DNA of 64,000 nucleotides, from positions 1 through 64,000 of the forward strand of contig NZ_VKAB01000023.1 in NCBI RefSeq assembly GCF_009769385.1, given 5' to 3'. How positions within the stretch are numbered: position 1 is the first letter of the stretch; each line of letters begins with the position of its first letter. A model generated the notes under the pieces. That model had not been told where the DNA came from. It saw nothing but the letters and a program-made list of their open reading frames with translations, and made no database searches. Positions 1-6,107 of this stretch are shown in pieces. The stretch is from Saccharothrix deserti. GTDB lineage: Bacteria; Actinomycetota; Actinomycetes; Mycobacteriales; Pseudonocardiaceae. Made by a program: the position numbers and the translations under genes.

Positions 1-2
1 AG

Positions 3-158
3 AATTGGGCCAGTGAAAGGGAAGCACGCCTGGCCGTGTTCGGCTGGGCGCACCGCTACAACACCCGACGACGCCACTCCCACCTCGGCCAGAAGTCCCC
101 GATCGACTACGAGAACAGCCTCACCCCAACACCCGCTACGCTGACCCCAGCCGCATAA
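3..158 (+). pseudogene. IS3-family transposase (ORFB) C-terminal remnant
   Basis: The window opens inside a reading frame that ends with the hallmark C-terminus of IS3-family ORFB integrases: a Tyr-Asn-x-x-Arg-Arg-x-His-x-x-Leu-Gly block (YNTRRRHSHLG) followed by SPIDYEN. Only 51 residues are visible. The catalytic DDE residues would lie upstream of the window, so I cannot say whether the full element is intact outside. Its last codons overlap the end of a truncated Lrp/AsnC gene on the other strand, as expected if the element, or a deletion associated with it, cut into that gene. The call of a transposase tail is firm; the subgroup is not determined. Confidence 0.75.
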
Positions 159-321
159 CCCCGTGTCCAACATCCGGGGTGAAGTCCCTCTGGCTGTAGA
201 CGATGTTCGTGGTCGTGCCGCCGAAACCGGTCAGGTCGTTGACCACCTGCTCCAGGTGCGTCATGGACGTGGCGGCGACCTTGAGCGTGCAGCAGTCGTC
301 GCCGGTGGTCGAGATTGCCGG
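136..321 (-). pseudogene. Lrp/AsnC-family regulator, C-terminal fragment
   Basis: Reading the minus strand from 321 gives TTGDDCCTLKVAATSM, then HLEQVVNDLTGFGGTTTNIV and a stop at 136-138. This is the ligand-binding (RAM) end of Lrp/AsnC regulators: a Gly-Asp-x-x-x-x-Leu-Lys-Val strand, a HLE-x-x-V helix and a Gly-x-x-Thr-Thr-x-x-V strand. The N-terminal helix-turn-helix is absent: an in-frame stop lies at 322-324 and nothing upstream resembles the family. The 3' end runs into the IS3 remnant, so the original last residues may also be lost. A non-functional remnant is the best reading. Confidence 0.65.
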
Positions 322-400
322 TCATCGGGGCAGATTACCGGGGAATCCACGGTGGACCGGGGGTGAGACCGGGGCTGCTCTCTTCAGGATCGGCTGATCG

Positions 401-1252
401 GTGCCTAGCCTTGGTCCGGTGCAGATCGGTGTGAACGTCCCCAATTTCGGCCCCGGCACGTCACCGGACGTGCTGCGGAGCTGGGCTCGGACGGTCGAAG
501 GCCTCGGTTTCGACCTGTTGATGGTGTCCGATCACGTGGCGGTGACGCCGGACGTGGCGAGCAAGTACCCGGCGCCGTTCTACGAGCCGTTCACCGCGCT
601 GTCGTGGCTGGCCGGCGTGACGTCGCGGATCCGGCTCGGCACCACCGTGGTGGTGCTGCCGTACCGGCACCCGCTGCTGGTGGCGCGGATGGCGGCGAAC
701 CTGGACGAGCTGTCCGGCGGGCGGTTCGTGCTGGGTGTCGGGGTCGGGTGGGCGCGGCAGGAGTACGAGGCGTTGGGCGTGCGCTTCGCGGACCGGGGTC
801 GGTTGACCGACGAGGGGCTGCGGGCGGTGCGGGCGGCGTGGCAGGACGAGGCGGACTACCGGGCCGGGCGGATCCCGATCTGGGTCGGCGGGCACTCCGA
901 CGCGGCGTTGCGGCGGACCGTGCGGCTCGGGGACGCTTGGCACAGCCTGCGTCTCACGCCTTCGGCGTTCCGGGAAGGGTTGGGGCGACTGGAGGTCATC
1001 GCGGCGGAGGAGGGGAAGCCTTTGCCCGCGTTGACTCCTCGCATCATCTTGAACATCACCTCCGACGAGGTGGGGCCGGACCGGCGGTTGGGTGAGGGCA
1101 CGGTGTCGCAGGTGGTGGGTGATCTGGCGGAGTTGCGGTCGCTCGGGGTGGAAGCGGTGGTGCTGGACCCGTTCTTGGGCGATCCGGAGGAGACCGTCCA
1201 CCCGGAAGTCGCGTGGCAGGCGTTGGCCACGGTGCGGAAGGAGTTCCGATGA
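401..1252 (+). CDS. LLM-class (luciferase-like) F420/FMN-dependent oxidoreductase
   Basis: This 283-residue protein has the TIM-barrel signature of luciferase-like monooxygenases in the Rv2161c-type F420-dependent subgroup. Visible marks are the N-terminal strand GVNVPNFGP, VSDHV near residue 47, GTTVVVLPYRHPL near 85 and GGRFVLGVGVGWA near 110. Such proteins use reduced F420 or FMN for hydride transfer or oxygenation in the cytosol; the substrate cannot be read from sequence. The start is GTG at 401. The gene ends in an ATGA overlap with the following nucleoside deaminase, so the two are translationally coupled. Cofactor choice is inferred from family membership only. Confidence 0.85.
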   Translation: MPSLGPVQIGVNVPNFGPGTSPDVLRSWARTVEGLGFDLLMVSDHVAVTPDVASKYPAPFYEPFTALSWLAGVTSRIRLGTTVVVLPYRHPLLVARMAANLDELSGGRFVLGVGVGWARQEYEALGVRFADRGRLTDEGLRAVRAAWQDEADYRAGRIPIWVGGHSDAALRRTVRLGDAWHSLRLTPSAFREGLGRLEVIAAEEGKPLPALTPRIILNITSDEVGPDRRLGEGTVSQVVGDLAELRSLGVEAVVLDPFLGDPEETVHPEVAWQALATVRKEFR

Positions 1253-1668
1253 GCTCGCGGATGAGCTTGCTCAGAGCGATTGAGTTGGCCGCTGAGGCTC
1301 GGGCTCTTGGGAACCCGCCGTTCGGGTCGTTGTTGGTGGGGCCGGACGGCGCGGTGTTGGCGGAGGAGCGCAACACGAGCGTCACGGACGACGACATCAC
1401 CGCGCACCCGGAGCTGAAGCTGGCGCGGTGGGCGGCGCGGTCGCTCTCCCCGGAGGTGGCGGCCGGGACGACGATGTTCACCAGCTGCCAGCCGTGCGGG
1501 ATGTGCGTGGGTGCGATCGAGCGGTCGGGGCTGGGGCGGGTGGTGTTCGCGCTGTCGACCGAGCAGCTGAACGCGCTGAAGCCGGGTGGCGGTTTCGCCG
1601 CCGTGCCGCAGGAGGGTCCGGCGTTGCCGGAGGAAGCCGGCGTTCCGGTCATGGGTTACTACCGGTAG
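1249..1668 (+). CDS. Nucleoside/cytosine-type deaminase (zinc CDA fold)
   Basis: The 139-residue product carries the zinc-deaminase signature: His53-Pro-Glu55 (catalytic glutamate and first zinc ligand) and Pro-Cys83-x-x-Cys86 (remaining zinc ligands), preceded by PPFGSLLV near residue 23. It should hydrolytically deaminate a nucleoside or free base in the cytosol. The H-P-E triplet replaces the commoner H-A-E. I place the start at ATG 1249, overlapping the upstream stop (ATGA), because this gives a compact family-length protein; a longer GTG start at 1213 would lie inside the oxidoreductase gene. The 3' end is followed by a free-standing promoter region for the AA10 gene. Confidence 0.85.
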   Translation: MSSRMSLLRAIELAAEARALGNPPFGSLLVGPDGAVLAEERNTSVTDDDITAHPELKLARWAARSLSPEVAAGTTMFTSCQPCGMCVGAIERSGLGRVVFALSTEQLNALKPGGGFAAVPQEGPALPEEAGVPVMGYYR

Positions 1669-1790
1669 CCGGTAGGGCTCTCCGGCTTTTGGGGGTGCGG
1701 GGTGCGCTGGTTGCCGGTGCCGTAGCGGCTGAAGAGCTTCGTTTGCTCATGGGGTTCACAGATTGTGCCCGGTTCGCTACCTTGAGACCC

Positions 1791-1804
1791 TGGGAGCGCT
1801 CCCA
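1791..1804. promoter_or_regulatory. CebR-type operator upstream of AA10 gene
   Basis: TGGGAGCGCTCCCA is a perfect 14-bp palindrome and is identical to the operator recognised by CebR, the LacI-family cello-oligosaccharide repressor of actinomycetes. It lies 38 bp before the ATG of the secreted monooxygenase gene, a position suited to repression. No cebR gene is in the window, so control would be in trans. Confidence 0.8.
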
Positions 1805-1842
1805 GTCCGTCGTCGGTAAATCCTCAACGTGGAGGACAAGAC

Positions 1843-2514
1843 ATGACCTTCAGACGTGGTCTCCGCACGGTAATCGGCGTCTTCAGCTCGGTCCTGGCGG
1901 TCCTCTCCGCCGGCGTCGTGGTCCTGGTGAGCACGACGGGTGTCGCGAGCGCGCACGGCTCGGTCACCGACCCGCCGTCGCGCAACTACGGCTGTCACCA
2001 GCGCTGGGGCACCGACCACCTGAACCCGAACATGCACCTGACCGACCCCATGTGCGCCCAGGCCTGGAAGGCCGACCCGAACGCGATGTGGAACTGGAAC
2101 GGCCTGTACCGCAACGGGGTCGGCGGCAACCACCAGGGCGCCCTGCCGAACGGCCAGCTGTGCAGCGGCGGCCTGGCCGAGGGCGGCCGGTACCGGGCAC
2201 TCGACGCGGTCGGCGCGTGGAACACGGCCAACAAGCCGCGCCAGTTCACCCTCACGATCACGGACCAGGCCAAGCACGGTGCGGACTACCTGCGCATCTA
2301 CATCACCCGCCAGGGCGTCAACACCGCGACCACGCCGCTGAGGTGGAGCGACCTGGAGCTGGTCACCACGACCGGCCGCTACGGCACCACGGGGCTGTAC
2401 CAGGCCCAGGTCAACGCGGGCAGCCGCACCGGGCGCCACGTGGTGTTCACGATCTGGCAGGCCAGCCACATGGACCAGGCGTACTACCTCTGCAGTGACG
2501 TGAACTTCCAGTAG
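1843..2514 (+). CDS. Secreted AA10 lytic polysaccharide monooxygenase
   Basis: This 223-residue exported protein is a single-domain AA10 LPMO, a copper enzyme that oxidatively cleaves chitin or cellulose chains. A signal peptide (residues 1-37, ending VASA) leaves His38 as the mature N-terminus, the first half of the copper histidine brace. His145 in QAKHGADYLRIYIT is the probable second ligand, and the C-terminal SDVNF supplies the axial aromatic. No binding module or linker is attached. A strong ribosome site (GGAGG) precedes the ATG. The CebR-type palindrome 38 bp upstream argues for induction by cello-oligosaccharides and hence a cellulose-related role, although related enzymes act on chitin. 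Confidence 0.93.
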   Translation: MTFRRGLRTVIGVFSSVLAVLSAGVVVLVSTTGVASAHGSVTDPPSRNYGCHQRWGTDHLNPNMHLTDPMCAQAWKADPNAMWNWNGLYRNGVGGNHQGALPNGQLCSGGLAEGGRYRALDAVGAWNTANKPRQFTLTITDQAKHGADYLRIYITRQGVNTATTPLRWSDLELVTTTGRYGTTGLYQAQVNAGSRTGRHVVFTIWQASHMDQAYYLCSDVNFQ

Positions 2515-2522
2515 TACGAACA

Positions 2523-2576
2523 CACACGGGTGCGGCGGAGACTCAAGCGTCCTCAGGCCTCCGCCGCACGCGTGTG
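2523..2576. terminator. Hairpin terminator after AA10 gene
   Basis: An 18-bp stem with one mismatch (2523-2540 pairs with 2559-2576; core GTGCGGCGGAG / CTCCGCCGCAC) lies just past the AA10 stop and before the convergent ROK kinase gene. There is no clear T-run, as is usual in high-GC actinomycetes. It could serve both strands. Confidence 0.75.
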
Positions 2577-2651
2577 CGCCCTTAAACGGTTAATCTGTTG
2601 GTCTCCGTGTACGCCACAGGTTGGGTCCGACTGGTGGCGATTGGGGGTTGC

Positions 2652-3671
2652 TCAGATCCCTACCGGCAGGGACGGGACGCGTTCGTCCGCGAGGAGTGCC
2701 GCCGCGCCGATCAGGCCCGAGTCGACGCCCAACGTTGCCTGGCACACCTCGACCCGGCGCATGAAGGCCAGGCCCGCGTAATCCGCGAGCGGGCGGGTTA
2801 TGGCTGGTTCTAGCAGGTCCCAGGCTTGCGCTACGCCGCCGCCGATCACCACGCGGTCGATCTCGCACAGCGCGGAGGCCACTGTGATGACGTGTGCGAC
2901 GGCCTCGCCGGAACGTCGGAACGCCGCCCGTGCGGTCGGGTCGCCTGCACGGGCGGCGGCGGCGAGCGCGACGCCGTCCGCCGTGCCGCTGAGGGGTTTC
3001 CAGCCCTGTTCCAACGCCCAGCGGACCATCGACGGGCCGCTGGCGATGGCCTCGGAGCAGCCGTTCGCGCCGCACCCGCACAGCGGGCCCGCCGGGTCGA
3101 CCACGAAGTGGCCTACGTGCCCCGCGTTGCCGGTGGTGCCGAAGTGCGGTCGGCCGTCGAACACGAAACCGCCGCCGATGCCGGTGGACACGACCATGCC
3201 GAGCAGGCACTCGCTGCCCTGGCCGTTGCCGTGGTGGTATTCGGCCAGCGCCATGCAGAGCGCGTCGCCGCCGAGTCGGATCGGGAGGCCCGACAGGAGG
3301 TCGCCGACGCGAGCGGTGATCGGGAAGTCTCGCCAGCCGGGGATGTTCACCGGGCTGATCGTGCCCGTGCGCAGGTCCATCGGGGCGGCTGAGGCGATGC
3401 CCGCGCCCAGCACGGCGCGGTCCGCGGCGACGGCCAGCAGTTCGTCCAGCACGCCGGCCAGGCCGTGCCAGATGGTTTCCGCGTCACCGGGCGGTGTCGG
3501 TGTGGTGCGGCGGGCCAGGACGGTGCCGTCGGACTCGACCAGCGCCGCGGCGAGTTTGGTGCCGCCGATGTCGATGGCGACGGCGACCGGGTCGAGTACT
3601 TGGCCCATGGACTTAGTTAAGCGGTTAAGCAAAGTTTCGTCAAGAGGGGTTGACGGGTTCCGAATGAGCAT
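2652..3671 (-). CDS. ROK-family sugar kinase
   Basis: The product (339 residues from the first start) is a ROK sugar kinase: IDIGGTKLAAAL is the phosphate-1 loop, and GTTGNAGHVGHFVV followed by CGCGANGCSEA is the ROK signature with the His and three Cys zinc ligands all present. It lacks an N-terminal HTH, so it is an enzyme rather than a repressor. It would phosphorylate a monosaccharide (glucose, mannose or fructose class) freed by the neighbouring glycosidases. An ATG at 3608 is an equally plausible start because the fold begins there; the 60 bases between 3608 and 3671 then form a leader that holds TTAGTTAAG and GGTTAAG repeats. It is last in the GH2 operon. Confidence 0.88.
   Translation of the reverse strand: MLIRNPSTPLDETLLNRLTKSMGQVLDPVAVAIDIGGTKLAAALVESDGTVLARRTTPTPPGDAETIWHGLAGVLDELLAVAADRAVLGAGIASAAPMDLRTGTISPVNIPGWRDFPITARVGDLLSGLPIRLGGDALCMALAEYHHGNGQGSECLLGMVVSTGIGGGFVFDGRPHFGTTGNAGHVGHFVVDPAGPLCGCGANGCSEAIASGPSMVRWALEQGWKPLSGTADGVALAAAARAGDPTARAAFRRSGEAVAHVITVASALCEIDRVVIGGGVAQAWDLLEPAITRPLADYAGLAFMRRVEVCQATLGVDSGLIGAAALLADERVPSLPVGI
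3609..3636. promoter_or_regulatory. Operator-like repeats before ROK kinase start
   Basis: The sequence contains CTTAGTTAAG and GCGGTTAAGC, two similar units (TTAA core) directly next to the ATG at 3608. Read on the minus strand the first gives AACTAAG, a motif also present before the alpha-galactosidase gene and the ROK repressor gene. It may be a ROK-repressor half-site. This is pattern matching only. Confidence 0.35.
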
Positions 3672-3683
3672 GCACGTCGGTCG

Positions 3684-4263
3684 TTACGGGTGGATCTCGA
3701 CGCGGTTTCCGGACTGGAGGCTCTTCCACGTCGCCAGGAGGGCCGCGACCGTGCCCAGGTTGGCGCGACCGCTGATGCCCGACGCACGTCCACTGTGCAC
3801 GGCGTCGGCGAAGTCGCGCACCACGGCCACTCGGTCCGCTACGCCATCCTTGGTCGGCAGCGTTTCGATCGGGACGGTCTCGGGGGGTAAGCCGGCGCGG
3901 TGGACCGTTGCGTGGGAGAGGTTCACCTGGCTCTCGCCGGCCCATTCGACCACGCCCGTGTCGCCCTCGATCAGCCAGTCGCCCGACCACGGCGTCACGG
4001 CCGCCTGGCTCGTCGAACTCGCGCTGTACTCGACCAGTGCGCCGCCGGTCAGCTCGACGGTCGCCGAGAACGACGACAGCAGGGTGTCCGGGTCCTGTCC
4101 ACGCCGCCACGGCCGGGCGGTGACCGCCGCGATCTCGTCGTCGAGCAGGAACCGCAGCAAGTCGAAGTGGTGCGACCACGTCCAGCTCCGGCGCCTCCGG
4201 CAGCACCCGCACGGCCCAGTCGGTGCCCCACGAGCCGAGCCCGATCTGGACCGTGCGGATCAC
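3684..4263 (-). pseudogene. Gfo/Idh/MocA oxidoreductase with large internal deletion and frameshift
   Basis: Two halves of one NAD(P)-dependent sugar oxidoreductase are joined out of frame. From the GTG at 4263 the first frame reads MIRTVQIGLGSWGTDW, the Rossmann start, up to ELDVV near residue 30. The next frame begins near 4175 with WSHHFDLLRFLLDDEIAAV, normally found around residue 170-190 of this family, and continues to the natural C-terminus at 3684. About 150 residues, including the E-K-P motif and most of the catalytic core, are missing, so the protein cannot be functional. The gene sits in the GH2 operon between the aldo/keto reductase and the ROK kinase. The intact relative at 56540 shows what is lost. 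Confidence 0.8.
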
Positions 4264-4285
4264 CGCGCGGTCCGGGGGACGGCGG

Positions 4286-5266
4286 TCACAGGTGCCGCTC
4301 GATCTCGGCCAGCTCCTCCGCCTCGAAGGACAGCCGAGCCGTCGCGGCCACGTTGTCCTCCAGCTGCTTCACGCTGGACGCGCCGATCAGAGCGGACGTC
4401 ACGTTGCGCAGCACCCAGGCGATCGCCAGCTGGGCCAACGTCTGCCCGCGACGCTTGGCGATGTCGTTCAACGCCCGGACCTTCGCCAGCGTCTCGTCAC
4501 CGATGTTGGACGAGGAGAGGAACGGCGAGGCGCCCGCCGCACGTGAGCCCTCCGGCACGCCGTTGAGGTAACGGTCGGTCAGCACGCCCTGTGCCAACGG
4601 CGAGAACGCGATGCTGCCCGCGCCGACCTCGGCCAGCGCGTCGAGGAGCCCGTCCTCGACCCACCGGTTGAACATCGAGTACGACGGCTGGTGGATCAGC
4701 AACGGCGTGCCGAGCGAGGACAGCACGCGGGCCGCTTCGAGGGTCTGCGACGCGGAGTAGTTCGAGATGCCGACGTACAGCGCCTTGCCCTGCCGCACCA
4801 CGGCGTCCAGGGCGCCCATCGTCTCCTCGATGGGCGTGTCCGGGTCCGGCCGGTGGTGGTAGAAGATGTCGACGTAGTCCAGGCCCAGCCGGGTGAGCGA
4901 CTGGTCCAGCGAGCTGACCAGGTACTTCCGTGACCCCCACTCGCCGTACGGGCCGTTCCACATGTGGTAGCCGGCCTTGGTGGACACCAGGATCTCGTCC
5001 CGGTAGGGCCGGAAGTCCGACGCGAACAGCCTGCCGAAGTTCTCCTCGGCGCTGCCGGGCGGCGGACCGTAGTTGTTGGCCAGGTCGAAGTGGGTCACAC
5101 CCAGGTCGAACGCGCGGCGCAGGATCGCGCGCTGGCCGTCCAGGTGCTTGTCGTGGCCGAAGTTGTGCCACAGCCCGAGGGACACGGCGGGCAGCTTGAG
5201 CCCGCTGCGGCCGGACCGGCGGTAGGGCATGGTGTCGTACCGCGACTCGGCGGCTTGGTGGGTCAT
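4286..5266 (-). CDS. Aldo/keto reductase, YghZ/AKR14-like
   Basis: The 326-residue protein is an aldo/keto reductase close to E. coli YghZ (L-glyceraldehyde-3-phosphate reductase). The tetrad is visible: Asp and Tyr in FDLANNYGP (about residues 60-68), Lys in STKAGY (about 96), His in FYHHRPD (about 137). The C-terminal NADPH-binding segment is present (GASSVKQLEDNV). It would reduce an aldehyde or aldose in the cytosol. The ATG at 5266 follows an AGAGGA ribosome site and lies 10 bases past the LacI-like gene, so it belongs to the GH2 operon. The real substrate in this sugar locus is unknown. Confidence 0.88.
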   Translation of the reverse strand: MTHQAAESRYDTMPYRRSGRSGLKLPAVSLGLWHNFGHDKHLDGQRAILRRAFDLGVTHFDLANNYGPPPGSAEENFGRLFASDFRPYRDEILVSTKAGYHMWNGPYGEWGSRKYLVSSLDQSLTRLGLDYVDIFYHHRPDPDTPIEETMGALDAVVRQGKALYVGISNYSASQTLEAARVLSSLGTPLLIHQPSYSMFNRWVEDGLLDALAEVGAGSIAFSPLAQGVLTDRYLNGVPEGSRAAGASPFLSSSNIGDETLAKVRALNDIAKRRGQTLAQLAIAWVLRNVTSALIGASSVKQLEDNVAATARLSFEAEELAEIERHL

Positions 5267-5276
5267 GTCGGTCCTC

Positions 5277-6107
5277 TTATCGGGTGCTTTCCCTCGGGAT
5301 GAGCGTGGCTTTCGGCGACCAGCGCTCGGCGACCTCGCGGCCTTCGACGAGTTCCAGCACGGACTCGGCCACGGTGATGCCGAACTGGTGCACGTCCACG
5401 CTCATGGTGGTCAGCGCGGGTGACGCGAGCCGGCACAGCGACGAGTCGTCCCACGCGACCAGGCTGAGCCGGTCGGGCACCGCGACGCCGAGTTCCTTGG
5501 CGACGCTCAGACCGGCGACGGCCATCACGTCGTTGTCGTAGAGGATCGCGGTGGGCGGCTCGGGCGCGTTGAGCAGCACGGTGGTGAGCTTCGCGCCCGA
5601 CTCCTCCGAGTAGTCGCCCTCCAGGACGACGGGCTCGATGCCCGCCTGCGCGCAGCCTTCGAGCAGGGCCGCGGTGCGCGCCCTGGTGTGCAGCAACGTC
5701 TCCGGGCCGCTGACCCGGGCGATGCGGCGGTGGCCGAGGTCGAGCAGGTACGCGAGGGCCTCGCGCATCGGGCCGGCGTCGTCCGTGCGGACGGCGGGCA
5801 CGGCGATGTCGTCGGGCTCGCCGACGTACACCGCGGGCAGGCCCATCTCACGGAGCACCGCCGGGCGGTTGTCGTCCACGGTCCGATTCACGACCACGAC
5901 CGCGTCCACCACACCGCCCGCCGCCCACCTGCGGTAGGCGGCGATCTCGGCGTCTTCGGTGCCCACGATGTGCAGCAGCACGGACCGGTCGTCCTCGGCC
6001 AGCCGTTCCTCGATGCCCGCGATGAACTCCATGAAGAACGGCTCCGCGCCCAGCAGCCGCGCGGGGCGGGCCAGGACCAGGCCGACGGAGCCGGGGGTGG
6101 TGGTCAC
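5277..6107 (-). CDS. LacI-family ligand-binding protein lacking the HTH domain
   Basis: All 276 residues correspond to the periplasmic-binding-protein-like effector domain of LacI/GalR regulators: SVGLVLARPARLLG at the start, DLGHRRIARVSG near 128, AILYDNDVMAVAGL near 190 and VAWDDSSLC near 222. The usual N-terminal 55-60 residues with the HTH and hinge are absent. The GTG start overlaps the stop of the GH2 gene (GTGA), and reading further upstream in the same frame gives no HTH-like sequence. It cannot bind DNA by itself. It may be a relic, a sugar sensor acting through another protein, or a heterodimer partner. Confidence 0.8.
   Translation of the reverse strand: MTTTPGSVGLVLARPARLLGAEPFFMEFIAGIEERLAEDDRSVLLHIVGTEDAEIAAYRRWAAGGVVDAVVVVNRTVDDNRPAVLREMGLPAVYVGEPDDIAVPAVRTDDAGPMREALAYLLDLGHRRIARVSGPETLLHTRARTAALLEGCAQAGIEPVVLEGDYSEESGAKLTTVLLNAPEPPTAILYDNDVMAVAGLSVAKELGVAVPDRLSLVAWDDSSLCRLASPALTTMSVDVHQFGITVAESVLELVEGREVAERWSPKATLIPRESTR

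Noticed and set aside
2652-3671. ROK protein at 2652 as a transcription factor
   Set aside because: There is no N-terminal HTH; the protein begins almost directly with the kinase phosphate loop.
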